Shown here piece after piece: positions 1 through 8,240 of a stretch of 61,441 bases of DNA. Position numbers and translations under genes: made by a program. The notes under the pieces were generated by a model that ran no database searches, was not told where the DNA came from, and saw only the letters and a program-made list of their open reading frames with translations. How positions within the stretch are numbered: position 1 is the stretch's first letter; the number at the start of each line of letters is the position of its first letter. This DNA comes from Pseudomonas sp. (GTDB taxonomy: Bacteria > Pseudomonadota > Gammaproteobacteria > Pseudomonadales > Pseudomonadaceae). The DNA is taken from assembly GCF_028293835.1 (NCBI RefSeq), contig NZ_JAQGNX010000087.1:1-61441 (forward strand), in the 5' to 3' direction.

Positions 1-136
1 GGCCGTAGCGCACGGGCAGTAACTGGACAGTTTCAAGCGTCAACGGACACACGCCAATTTGGCCGAAGGGAGTAGCGCTTTTGGACATGGCAACCAGATT
101 GGCCATGTGGCCGCGCGGGGTCATGAAGTCAGTCAT
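1..136 (-). CDS. Partial type VI secretion effector, VasX/BTH_I2691-like N-terminus
   Basis: Only the first 45 codons are in the window; the gene continues past the left edge. The start ATG (136-134) is preceded by AAGGA at a good distance; a second in-frame ATG lies four codons later. The translation contains CPLTLETVQLLPVRYG. A CPL...VQLLPxRYxLV stretch near the N-terminus is, from my knowledge of the family, typical of the VasX N-terminal region of T6SS effectors in Pseudomonas. Such proteins are membrane-active toxins delivered with VgrG, and an immunity gene would normally follow downstream, here outside the window. It reads away from the MFS gene at 387, so the 250-bp gap holds divergent promoters. 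The family call rests on one short motif and could be wrong; the presence of a coding start is more secure. Confidence 0.55.
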   Translation of the reverse strand, partial: MTDFMTPRGHMANLVAMSKSATPFGQIGVCPLTLETVQLLPVRYG

Positions 137-386
137 TACGCGTTCCTTGCTGTGCAAAATTTGCAGCCTGAGGCAAAGGCGCTGCTGGCTCAATGCACTG
201 AATGACGTTTGGGAAAAGGCCTACAAGTGCTGTCTGCACTTTCCTGTGTGCTACCTCTGGCATGAATCCTGCGACCGCTCATCGTTATCGAGTTGTTGGT
301 GAGTATGCGAGCGGCTCTTATGGTTCAGCATACGAAAGCGCCGTCCCGATAATAGAGACCTTCCTAACGAACACGCCGAGGCCAGC

Positions 387-1733
387 ATGACAACCCAAGC
401 AACGGAGCAGGTAGACCCTGCCACCTTGAGACGCGTCATCTGCGCGGCGGCCATCGGCAACTTCGTCGAATGGTTCGATTTCGCCGTGTATGGCTTTTTG
501 GCGACCACTATCGCTCAGCAGTTTTTCCCCAGCGGCGATTCCAGTGCAGCGCTGCTGAAAACCTTCGCGGTATTCGCCGTGGCGTTCGCCTTTCGGCCGT
601 TGGGCGGCATTTTTTTTGGCATGCTCGGAGACCGGGTAGGGCGCAAAAAGACCTTGGCCCTGACCATTTTGTTGATGGCCGGTGCGACAACCTTGATTGG
701 CATCCTGCCCAGTTACGCAGCCATTGGCGTCATGGCGCCGGTGCTTTTGACCGTGATTCGTTGTGCTCAGGGATTTTCCGCAGGTGGCGAATACGCGGGG
801 GCCTGCGCCTATTTGATGGAACATGCGCCGCGCAACCAGCGCGCCTGGTACGGCAGCTTCGTGCCGGTCTCAACCTTTTCCGCGTTCGCCTGCGCCGCCG
901 TAGTGGCCTATGCGCTTGAGTCTTCGCTGTCCCTCGACGCCATGAGCAGTTGGGGCTGGCGTTTGCCGTTTCTGGTAGCGGCGCCGTTGGGGCTGGTGGG
1001 CGTGTACCTGCGCTGGAAACTGGACGAAACCCCGGCGTTCAAAGCGGTGGCTGAAGAACGCGCGGTAGCGCACTCACCGTTGCGCGAAACCCTGACAACC
1101 CACGGCGCCGCCATCTGTTGCCTGGGCGCGTTCGTCTCGCTGACGGCGTTGTCGTTCTACATGTTCACCACCTATTTCGCCACTTACCTGCAAGTCGCGG
1201 GCGGGCTGAGCCGTGCGTCGGCGCTGCTGGTGTCAGTGATCGCATTAATCTTTGCGGCTGCAATCTGTCCGTTGGCCGGGGCATTTTCCGATCGGGTAGG
1301 GCGCCGTACAACCATGGCCAGCGCTTGTGTGCTGCTGCTGGTTGCGGTGTATCCCGCCTTTCTGATGGCCAGTTCCGGGTCGTTTATCGCATCGATTGTC
1401 GGCGTGATGCTGTTGGCCATCGGCGCGGTGTTGTGTGGGGTGGTCACTGCCGCTTTGCTGTCCGAGACTTTTCCTACGCGTACCCGTTACACCGCGTCGG
1501 CGATTACTTACAACATGGCCTACACGATATTCGGTGGGACCGCGCCGTTGATGGCGACGTGGTTGATCACCGCCACCGGTAGCAACCTTTCACCAGCGTT
1601 TTACCTGATGGCGGTTAGCGTGCTGGCATTGCTCGGCGGCATGATGCTGCCAGAGACCTCGAAAATATCCCTGCACGGCGCGGACAGTGAAAACGGTCAC
1701 CGTTTGCAACAAAAAATGGCACTGACGCGCTAA
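387..1733 (+). CDS. MFS transporter, metabolite:H+ symporter (MHS) family
   Basis: 448 aa inner-membrane symporter, usual length for the MHS group (ProP, KgtP, ShiA, CitA relatives), which takes up organic acids or osmolytes with protons. Visible signatures: an NFVEWFDFAVYGF first helix (residues ~25-37), RPLGGIFFG (70-78), the loop 2-3 motif GDRVGRKK (81-88), RCAQGFSAGGEYAGA (~132-146) and a second-half copy SDRVGRR near residue 302. About twelve hydrophobic segments are seen. GAGG lies 5 nt before the ATG. The next gene is another MFS transporter 75 bp on, but the two families are unrelated in detail and need not work together. The substrate cannot be told from sequence alone. Confidence 0.85.
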   Translation: MTTQATEQVDPATLRRVICAAAIGNFVEWFDFAVYGFLATTIAQQFFPSGDSSAALLKTFAVFAVAFAFRPLGGIFFGMLGDRVGRKKTLALTILLMAGATTLIGILPSYAAIGVMAPVLLTVIRCAQGFSAGGEYAGACAYLMEHAPRNQRAWYGSFVPVSTFSAFACAAVVAYALESSLSLDAMSSWGWRLPFLVAAPLGLVGVYLRWKLDETPAFKAVAEERAVAHSPLRETLTTHGAAICCLGAFVSLTALSFYMFTTYFATYLQVAGGLSRASALLVSVIALIFAAAICPLAGAFSDRVGRRTTMASACVLLLVAVYPAFLMASSGSFIASIVGVMLLAIGAVLCGVVTAALLSETFPTRTRYTASAITYNMAYTIFGGTAPLMATWLITATGSNLSPAFYLMAVSVLALLGGMMLPETSKISLHGADSENGHRLQQKMALTR

Positions 1734-1808
1734 AAAGTGGCACATTGGCGCCCTCGGGCGCTGATGACTCCTTTGCAAAGCGCGTGTCCATTTAAACGGA
1801 TGAACTTC

Positions 1809-3026
1809 ATGGCTCTTACAAACGCTCAGACGAGCGCGATACCTCCGGTGGCCTCGACCCAGAGCAGTCCACTGGTGATGCGCATCATTGGTGCGGTGGC
1901 ATTGGCGCACTTGATCAACGACTTGATTCAGTCGGTACTGCCGTCGATCTACCCGATGCTCAAAGCTAACTATGGCCTGAGCTTTACTCAAGTCGGCTTG
2001 ATTACCCTGACGTTCCAGGTCACTGCCTCGCTGTTGCAGCCGTGGGTGGGTTACTACACTGATCGTCATCCAAATCCGTTGCTGTTGCCCGCCGGTTCTA
2101 TCTGCACGCTGCTGGGTATTTTGATGCTGTCGATGGTCGGCAGCTTTCCGCTGATCTTGTTGGCCTCGGCGTTGATTGGTATCGGTTCGTCGACCTTTCA
2201 CCCTGAGGCATCGCGCATCGCGCGGCTGGCTTCCGGCGGACGCTTCGGTCTGGCGCAATCGACCTTCCAGGTGGGCGGCAATACCGGGTCAGCGTTCGGG
2301 CCGTTGCTGGCCGCGGCGATCATCATTCCGTTCGGTCAGGGGCATATCGCCTGGTTCGGGTTAATTGCGGTGTTTGCCATCGGCCTGCTGTACGCCATTA
2401 GTCGTTGGTACAAGGCGCACTTGAGCCTGTTCAAGCTCAAGGCCGGACAGAAAGCCAACCATGGATTGTCGAAAAATCGAGTGATTGCGGCCTTGGTGGT
2501 GCTCGGATTTCTGGTGTTCTCCAAGTATTTCTATATGGCCAGCTTCACCAGCTACTTCACCTTCTACTTGATCGAGAAATTCAGCCTGTCGGTGGCCAGT
2601 TCACAGCTGCACTTGTTCCTGTTCCTCGGGGCCGTGGCGGCGGGTACGTTCTTCGGTGGGCCGATTGGCGACAAGGTGGGGCGCAAGACCGTGATCTGGT
2701 TTTCGATCCTCGGCGTGGCACCGTTTACCTTGATGCTGCCGTACGCGGACCTGTTTTGGACCACGGTGCTGAGCGTGATCATCGGCTTCATCCTGGCCTC
2801 GGCATTCTCCGCCATCGTGGTGTTCGCTCAAGAACTGGTGCCAGGCAATGTCGGCATGATTGCGGGTGTGTTCTTCGGCTTGATGTTCGGCTTCGGCGGG
2901 ATCGGCGCAGCGTTGCTGGGTTACCTGGCAGACGCCCACGGCATTATCTACGTGTACACGCTGTGCTCGTTCCTGCCGCTGCTGGGGATATTTACCGTGT
3001 TGTTGCCGAATACCAAGCACGTTTAA
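1809..3026 (+). CDS. fsr: Fosmidomycin-resistance-type MFS efflux transporter (Fsr family)
   Basis: 405 aa from the chosen ATG at 1809. Longer in-frame starts exist at 1737 and 1800, but CGGA sits 8 nt before 1809 and family proteins start close to this point. It resembles E. coli Fsr: HLINDLIQSVLPSIYPML in helix 1, the STFHPEASRIARLASGG motif, AQSTFQVGGNTGSAFGPLLAA, and GDKVGRKT in the second half. The family exports fosmidomycin and probably natural metabolites by proton antiport across the inner membrane. It is followed by a REP doublet and a convergent DUF1853 gene, so it probably ends a transcript. Confidence 0.8.
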   Translation: MALTNAQTSAIPPVASTQSSPLVMRIIGAVALAHLINDLIQSVLPSIYPMLKANYGLSFTQVGLITLTFQVTASLLQPWVGYYTDRHPNPLLLPAGSICTLLGILMLSMVGSFPLILLASALIGIGSSTFHPEASRIARLASGGRFGLAQSTFQVGGNTGSAFGPLLAAAIIIPFGQGHIAWFGLIAVFAIGLLYAISRWYKAHLSLFKLKAGQKANHGLSKNRVIAALVVLGFLVFSKYFYMASFTSYFTFYLIEKFSLSVASSQLHLFLFLGAVAAGTFFGGPIGDKVGRKTVIWFSILGVAPFTLMLPYADLFWTTVLSVIIGFILASAFSAIVVFAQELVPGNVGMIAGVFFGLMFGFGGIGAALLGYLADAHGIIYVYTLCSFLPLLGIFTVLLPNTKHV

Positions 3027-3040
3027 ATCTCACGTCCCTT

Positions 3041-3128
3041 GAAGGAGCCAGCTAGTTGGCGAGGCGGTGTTTCAGACACACAGCGTGAGAAGCCTCGCCA
3101 ACAACTCGCCAACAAGTTGGCTCCTAGA
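3041..3128. repeat. REP doublet (REPIN-like), copy 1, with duplicated arm segment
   Basis: Inverted arms GGAGCCAGCTAGTTGGCGAGG and CTCGCCAACAAGTTGGCTCC enclose a spacer between the convergent fsr-like and DUF1853 genes. The right arm contains CTCGCCAACAA twice in tandem, which the other copies lack. Related copies lie at 4165, 10921, 14080, 17799 and 60493. All are intergenic and may act as transcript ends. Confidence 0.85.
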
Positions 3129-3157
3129 GACGAGGGTGTTTGCGGGGTGGTCAATTA

Positions 3158-4138
3158 TCAACGGACCAACGCCGCTGCGCTGACGGCGTTGGTGGTGTTC
3201 CCCAGGTTTGGCCATTGGTCCGAGACCAGAAACAGCCGTTCAGCTTCTTCCCACTCACCCGCCTGGTTTTCGCTCAAGCGCACCAACAGTTGCGCGGGGG
3301 CCAGGGGGTCGAGTTGATCCAGCCACTCGTGCAGTTGATCGTGCTGCCAAGTGTGCGCCTCGCGGTAATGCGCGGGGGCCAGCCAGGCATGGCGTGGTAG
3401 CGGTTGCCAACGGCCAGGGGGACTTTGTGCGCTGAATGCCGGCCAATCTCGCTGGTGCAGCCAACGCCCGTTCAAATGCTGACGGTGCACACCAAGCGGC
3501 GACTCTGCGTGACCCGGCCACGGATAGAGCAAATAGCCACCCAGCCACAGCTCGGCGCTGAAATGAGAGATATCCAGTGCATTCAACACTTCACGGCTTT
3601 CCGGTCGTGCGGATATCGGCAACTGATGCTGGGCCAAATGTGCAAGTTTGCGGTCCAGCCGGTCGTGACAGCCTGGACCCAGCCATTGGGCCGGGTCCTT
3701 GCCATTACCGTCTTGCGGCCCCAGATAGAGTTTGATCGCCAGCTCCACGTGATGCACGCCGTCGCCGTCGCGCAGCAGCATGTCCAGCTCACCCAACGTA
3801 TGCCCACCGACACGGATCGGCAGGTTGGCGGCGATCATCGCCACGCCGGGTGCTTGATGCACGGCAAATTGCCACAGCCGCTCGTAATACAGACCCAACC
3901 GCCGAGTCGCACCCAATGCCAGCCAATGATTGAGGGCGCTGCTGTCTTGATCCAGGCGTATCAACCAGTCAGCCAGCCGTTGCGGAGATTGCACCCAGTC
4001 ACTGCCGGTCAGCGGGTGGCGTTGTGGCCAAGGTGTCTCGCTGAGCATCGGTGGCGCCAGGATCACCCACGCCAGATCCCGCACCTCGGGATGGCGCAAC
4101 TGGCGGGGAAGGTCGAGTAAGCTCGGGAACAAAGTCAT
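3158..4138 (-). CDS. DUF1853 family protein
   Basis: 326 aa from ATG at 4138. A 13-codon longer frame would start inside the neighbouring REP doublet and is unlikely. The core [25 protein letters not shown] (here around residues 135-160) has conserved acidic and lysine positions, ELD...E.K, reminiscent of PD-(D/E)XK nuclease folds. That fold comparison is my inference; the biochemical role of DUF1853 is unknown to me. Soluble, with no signal peptide. It lies on minus between two REP doublets, alone, with nadK divergent upstream. Confidence 0.75.
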   Translation of the reverse strand: MTLFPSLLDLPRQLRHPEVRDLAWVILAPPMLSETPWPQRHPLTGSDWVQSPQRLADWLIRLDQDSSALNHWLALGATRRLGLYYERLWQFAVHQAPGVAMIAANLPIRVGGHTLGELDMLLRDGDGVHHVELAIKLYLGPQDGNGKDPAQWLGPGCHDRLDRKLAHLAQHQLPISARPESREVLNALDISHFSAELWLGGYLLYPWPGHAESPLGVHRQHLNGRWLHQRDWPAFSAQSPPGRWQPLPRHAWLAPAHYREAHTWQHDQLHEWLDQLDPLAPAQLLVRLSENQAGEWEEAERLFLVSDQWPNLGNTTNAVSAAALVR

Positions 4139-4164
4139 GCTGCGAGAATAGCTGGTGTTGAATG

Positions 4165-4243
4165 CTGCAGGAGCCAACTTGTTGGCGAGGGCCCATAAAA
4201 GTGTGCGCCATCAATCGCCTCGCCAACAAGTTGGTTCCTGCAG
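4165..4243. repeat. REP doublet (REPIN-like), copy 2
   Basis: CTGCAGGAGCCAACTTGTTGGCGAGG and its inverted partner CCTCGCCAACAAGTTGGTTCCTGCAG flank a ~27-bp spacer. It sits between the divergent DUF1853 and nadK genes, so here it is not a terminator but lies in the shared upstream region. Confidence 0.85.
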
Positions 4244-4340
4244 AGGGGCTTCATGAAATAATAGGTGTTGGTTTGCCGCTACCCCGGCCTTTCACCCATA
4301 ATCGTCTTCTTTGAGTCGCATCGAATCCCGCAGGAGCCCC

Positions 4341-5231
4341 ATGGAGCAATTTCGCAATATCGGCATCATTGGTCGCCTCGGCAGTTCGCAGGTGCTGGAT
4401 ACCGTGCGCCGTCTGAAAGCATTTCTGCTCGAGCGGCACATGCACGTGATCCTCGAAGACACCATCGCCGAAGTCTTGCCGGGCCATGGCCTGCAAACCT
4501 CGACCCGCAAAATGCTCGGTGAAGTCTGCGACATGGTGATTGTCGTCGGCGGTGACGGCAGTCTGTTGGGCGCGGCCCGAGCCTTGGCGCGGCACAATGT
4601 GCCGGTGCTGGGAATCAACCGCGGCAGCCTTGGCTTTCTCACCGACATTCGCCCAGACGAACTGGAAGTGAAAGTTGCCGAAGTACTCGACGGCCATTAC
4701 CTGGTGGAAAATCGCTTCCTGTTGCAGGCCGAAGTGCGTCGTCACGGCGAAGCCATCGGCCAGGGTGATGCGTTGAACGACGTGGTTCTGCACCCCGGTA
4801 AATCGACGCGCATGATCGAATTCGAGCTGTACATCGACGGCCAATTCGTCTGCAGCCAAAAGGCCGACGGCTTGATCGTCGCCACGCCCACCGGTTCGAC
4901 CGCTTACGCGCTGTCGGCGGGCGGCCCGATCATGCACCCTAAACTCGACGCTATAGTCATCGTGCCGATGTACCCGCACACCTTGTCGGGTCGGCCAATT
5001 GTGGTGGACGGTAATAGCGAGCTGAAAATCGTCGTGTCCAAAGACATGCAGATTTATCCACAGGTCTCCTGCGACGGGCAGAATCACTTCACCTGTGCCC
5101 CCGGCGACACCATCACCGTAAGCAAAAAACCGCAGAAATTGCGCCTGATCCACCCCCTTGATCACAACTATTACGAAGTCTGTCGCACCAAGCTTGGCTG
5201 GGGTAGCCGGCTCGGTGGTGGAGGCGACTGA
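4341..5231 (+). CDS. nadK: NAD kinase
   Basis: 296 aa, standard family length. It phosphorylates NAD to NADP with ATP in the cytoplasm. Seen motifs: VVGGDGSLLGAARAL with GGDG at residues 70-73 (catalytic Asp72), NRGSLGFLTDI (93-103), LNDVVLHPG in the place of the NE/D motif (~144-152), and PTGSTAYALSAGGP (182-195), which binds the nucleotide. AGGAG 7 nt upstream selects the ATG at 4341 over the longer frame beginning at 4311. The stop overlaps the start of the metallophosphatase gene (ATGA), beginning a chain of coupled genes that runs to 8184. Confidence 0.95.
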   Translation: MEQFRNIGIIGRLGSSQVLDTVRRLKAFLLERHMHVILEDTIAEVLPGHGLQTSTRKMLGEVCDMVIVVGGDGSLLGAARALARHNVPVLGINRGSLGFLTDIRPDELEVKVAEVLDGHYLVENRFLLQAEVRRHGEAIGQGDALNDVVLHPGKSTRMIEFELYIDGQFVCSQKADGLIVATPTGSTAYALSAGGPIMHPKLDAIVIVPMYPHTLSGRPIVVDGNSELKIVVSKDMQIYPQVSCDGQNHFTCAPGDTITVSKKPQKLRLIHPLDHNYYEVCRTKLGWGSRLGGGGD

Positions 5232-6202
5232 TGCTCGATCCCGCGCGTGGCTATGATCTGATCGGTGACGTGCACGGATGTGCCCATACGCTTGAGCACC
5301 TGCTCGACACCCTCGGTTACCGTTTTCAGGGCGGCATCTGGCGCCATCCAGAACGCATGGCGCTGTTTCTGGGCGACATCATCGATCGTGGTCCACGGAT
5401 TCGCGAAGCGCTGCATATCGTTCACGGCATGGTCGAAGCCGGCCAGGCGCGCTGCATCATGGGTAATCATGAATTCAATGCACTGGGCTGGAGCACGCCA
5501 GCACTGCCAGGCAGTGGCAAAGCATTCGTACGCGAACACACGCCGCGTCATGGACGTTTGTTGGGCGAAACCTTGAACCAGTTCGAGCAGCATCCGGCGG
5601 ACTGGAAGGATTTCCTCACCTGGTTCTACGAACTTCCGTTATTCATCGACGCCGGACGTTTCCGCATGGTCCACGCCTGTTGGGATGCGGATTTGATCGG
5701 GCAGTTGCGTGCCGTTCACAGCGACGGTTGCATAGACGAGGCCTTCGTCCAGGCGTCTGCGGTGGCCGGCAGTTTTGCCGCCAATGTATTTGACCGCTTG
5801 TTGCGCGGCACCGACATGCGCTTGCCCCACGGCCTGACGCTCACTGGCGGCGATGGCCTGACGCGCGCGTTCTTTCGTACCAAGTTCTGGGAAGATGACC
5901 CGCAAACCTACGGCGATGTAGTGTTTCAGCCAGATGCGCTGCCCGACCTGGTGGCGAAAACGCCATTGAGTTCTACCGAGAAAAGCGCCTTGCTGCGCTA
6001 TGGCAGCAGCGAGCCGATGCTGTTCGTCGGGCATTACTGGCGCAGCGGCCATCCCGCGCCTATTCGGCCAAACCTGGCCTGCCTGGATTACAGCGCCGTG
6101 CTATACGGCAAACTGGTCGCCTATCGGCTGGACCAGGAAACCCAGATCGACCCGCATAAATTTGTCTGGGTCGACGTTGAACGTCCTGAGGCTGCGCAAT
6201 GA
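5231..6202 (+). CDS. Calcineurin-like metallophosphatase (diadenosine tetraphosphatase/PrpE type)
   Basis: 323 aa. Metal-binding motifs of the phosphoprotein phosphatase superfamily are in order near the N-terminus: IGDVHGCAHTLE (D13, H15), FLGDIIDRGPR (~48-58) and IMGNHEFNAL (~76-85), with a later VHACWD and FVGHYWRSG supplying further histidines. The family cleaves phosphomonoesters or dinucleoside polyphosphates; the actual substrate is not determined here. It overlaps nadK by ATGA and the rhomboid gene by ATGA, so translation is probably coupled. Confidence 0.85.
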   Translation: MLDPARGYDLIGDVHGCAHTLEHLLDTLGYRFQGGIWRHPERMALFLGDIIDRGPRIREALHIVHGMVEAGQARCIMGNHEFNALGWSTPALPGSGKAFVREHTPRHGRLLGETLNQFEQHPADWKDFLTWFYELPLFIDAGRFRMVHACWDADLIGQLRAVHSDGCIDEAFVQASAVAGSFAANVFDRLLRGTDMRLPHGLTLTGGDGLTRAFFRTKFWEDDPQTYGDVVFQPDALPDLVAKTPLSSTEKSALLRYGSSEPMLFVGHYWRSGHPAPIRPNLACLDYSAVLYGKLVAYRLDQETQIDPHKFVWVDVERPEAAQ

Positions 6203-7068
6203 GTTCTGTTTCTGTATTTCGTCTGCCGTTGACCACCGATTTGAGTGGTTTCGTCAGCCTGTTGCAGCGCTTGCGCGTGCCCCATCGCGTCAGCGAAGAC
6301 GGTGGCGAGCAGGTGCTGTGGGTGCCGAATGCGCAATTGGCCGAGGACATCCGCGCGTTGTATCAGCGTTTTCCTGAGGGCGATCCCTCCTACGAATTAC
6401 CGAACCCGGAGCAGGGCACAGCCTACGTCCGGCCCGGCTTCGTCCAGCAACTGCGCAACAGCCCGGTGACGGCCTTGGTGTTGCTGCTGAGTTTGATCGT
6501 TGCTGGCGTCACCCTGTTCGGTGACAACCTTGAAAGTCTGAGCTGGCTGACCTTTCTCAATTTCAGCGTGCACGGCGACTACCTCCAGTTCACCCCGCTG
6601 GCGGACAGCCTGGCAGCGGGCCAGTGGTGGCGCATCATTACCCCGATGCTGGTGCACTTCGGCGTGCTGCACTTGGCCATGAACGGTATGTGGTTTTGGG
6701 AGCTTGGGCGACGGATTGAATTGCGTCAGGGCAGTTGGCACTTGCTCGGCCTGACCTTGGTGTTCAGTGCAGCGTCCAACTACGCACAATATTGGTACAG
6801 CGGGCCGACGTTGTTTGGCGGCCTGTCGGGCGTTCTTTACGCATTGCTCGGCCATTGCTGGATCTACCAGATGCTGGCGCCGAACCCGATTTATCGACTG
6901 CCACGTGGCGTGCTGGTGATGATGCTGGTGTGGCTGTTGTTGTGTATTTCAGGCCTGGTCAGCATGCTGGGCTTTGGCGCCATCGCCAACGGCGCGCATG
7001 TGGGCGGCCTGATCATTGGTTGTATTACCGGTCTTTTGGGCGGTGCGTTAGCCCGTCGTAATCGCTAA
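6199..7068 (+). CDS. glpG: Rhomboid intramembrane serine protease (GlpG type)
   Basis: 289 aa. A cytosolic N-terminal domain (~1-90) precedes about six membrane helices. The catalytic pair is visible: Ser210 in GGLSGVLYALLG and His267 in NGAHVGGLIIG; the HFGVLHLAMNGMWFWELG stretch corresponds to the conserved HxxxN oxyanion region. Family members cut membrane-embedded substrates, and GlpG acts in membrane-protein quality control. It overlaps the upstream metallophosphatase gene and is followed after 28 bp by yeaC. Confidence 0.92.
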   Translation: MSSVSVFRLPLTTDLSGFVSLLQRLRVPHRVSEDGGEQVLWVPNAQLAEDIRALYQRFPEGDPSYELPNPEQGTAYVRPGFVQQLRNSPVTALVLLLSLIVAGVTLFGDNLESLSWLTFLNFSVHGDYLQFTPLADSLAAGQWWRIITPMLVHFGVLHLAMNGMWFWELGRRIELRQGSWHLLGLTLVFSAASNYAQYWYSGPTLFGGLSGVLYALLGHCWIYQMLAPNPIYRLPRGVLVMMLVWLLLCISGLVSMLGFGAIANGAHVGGLIIGCITGLLGGALARRNR

Positions 7069-7096
7069 AATCGCGCAACTACTTTTGGAGAGTGAT

Positions 7097-7357
7097 ATGT
7101 CCTCTTTCGTCGAAATGATTGAAAACATTACCCCGGACATCTACGAAAGCCTGAAGTTGGCGGTAGAAATCGGCAAATGGTCCGACGGCCGCAAGTTGTC
7201 GCAAGAACAGCGAGAGTTGTCCTTACAGGCGTTGATCGCCTGGGAAGTGCAGAACTTGCCGGAAGAACAACGCACCGGTTACATGGGGCCGCAAGAGTGC
7301 GCGTCGAAGTCGGCGCCGGTGCCGAATATCTTGTTCAAGTCGGATTCTTTACATTGA
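7097..7357 (+). CDS. yeaC: YeaC-like DUF1315 family protein
   Basis: 86 aa from ATG 7097; a TTG four codons earlier is in frame, but TTGGAGAG before the ATG makes 7097 the better start. Small acidic cytoplasmic protein with the DUF1315 pattern: MIENITPDIYESLKLAVEIG at the N-terminus, then GRKLSQEQRE and WE...LP.EQRTGYM. No known reaction. Its stop shares TTGA with the DUF2797 start, so the two are probably translated together, an arrangement I recall as common in Pseudomonas. Confidence 0.85.
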   Translation: MSSFVEMIENITPDIYESLKLAVEIGKWSDGRKLSQEQRELSLQALIAWEVQNLPEEQRTGYMGPQECASKSAPVPNILFKSDSLH

Positions 7358-8184
7358 TTGAAATTGGTCGCGGTGCAGTCAACAAAATGTCGGTGCGTCT
7401 GGACACGCCGACGGTGCAATACGGTTTTCGCTTGGGCGATGCGGACATTCCAGTCAATCCCATGATCGGCAAAACGGTCCGGCTGGAGTACTTGGGTGCG
7501 ATCCATTGCAGCCATTGCGGACGCAAGACCAAAACCAGTTTCAGTCAGGGGTATTGCTACCCGTGCATGACCAAACTGGCGCAGTGCGATGTGTGCATCA
7601 TGAGCCCGGAAAAATGCCACCACGAACACGGCACCTGCCGCGATCCGGCCTGGGGCGAGCAATTCTGCATGACCGACCACGTGGTGTACCTGGCCAACTC
7701 CTCTGGGGTCAAAGTCGGTATCACCCGCGCCACTCAATTGCCGACCCGCTGGCTCGACCAGGGCGCAATTCAGGGTTTACCCATCGCCCGGGTCACTACC
7801 CGCCAACAGTCCGGGTTCGTCGAAGACCTGTTTCGCAGCCAAGTGGCTGACCGCACCAACTGGCGCGCATTGCTCAAGGGCGATGCGCCAGCGGTTGACT
7901 TGAAGGCGGTTCGTCAGCAACTGTTCGACTCCTGCCGCGAAGGCTTGCTGGGCTTGCAAGAACGATTCGGCCTACAGGCTATCCAACTCTTGCATGACGT
8001 CGAACCCACAGACATTCGTTACCCGGTCGAGGCGTACCCCGCGAAAATCGTCAGCTTCAATCTGGATAAAAACCCGATTGTCGAAGGCACGCTGCTGGGG
8101 ATCAAGGGCCAATACCTGATCTTCGACACCGGGGTTATCAACATTCGTAAATACACGGCTTACCAATTGGCCGTGCATCACTAG
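7354..8184 (+). CDS. DUF2797 family protein, cysteine-rich
   Basis: 276 aa when started at TTG 7354, which overlaps the yeaC stop as TTGA and gives an N-terminus IEIGRGAVNKMSVRLD like that of relatives as I remember them. The longer frame from 7177 would run through yeaC and is unlikely. Ten cysteines in pairs (C52/C55, C68/C71, C78/C81, C88, C95, C105) suggest bound zinc. YLANSSGVKVGITRA and WLDQGA (middle) recall a GIY-YIG-like fold, which is my inference. The C-terminus GIKGQYLIFDTGVINIRKYT is strongly family-like. Function unknown. Confidence 0.8.
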   Translation: MIEIGRGAVNKMSVRLDTPTVQYGFRLGDADIPVNPMIGKTVRLEYLGAIHCSHCGRKTKTSFSQGYCYPCMTKLAQCDVCIMSPEKCHHEHGTCRDPAWGEQFCMTDHVVYLANSSGVKVGITRATQLPTRWLDQGAIQGLPIARVTTRQQSGFVEDLFRSQVADRTNWRALLKGDAPAVDLKAVRQQLFDSCREGLLGLQERFGLQAIQLLHDVEPTDIRYPVEAYPAKIVSFNLDKNPIVEGTLLGIKGQYLIFDTGVINIRKYTAYQLAVHH

Positions 8185-8240
8185 ACTTTGAATCACTAGG
8201 CCCGTCCCATAAGGACGCGCACCAGTAAGGGGATTCCAGC

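Noticed and set aside
1737..1808. N-terminal extension of the Fsr-like protein
   Set aside because: The extra 24 residues have no ribosome site and do not look like the family N-terminus.
4251..5165. 304-aa frame on minus opposite nadK
   Set aside because: nadK has all catalytic motifs; the antisense frame has none.
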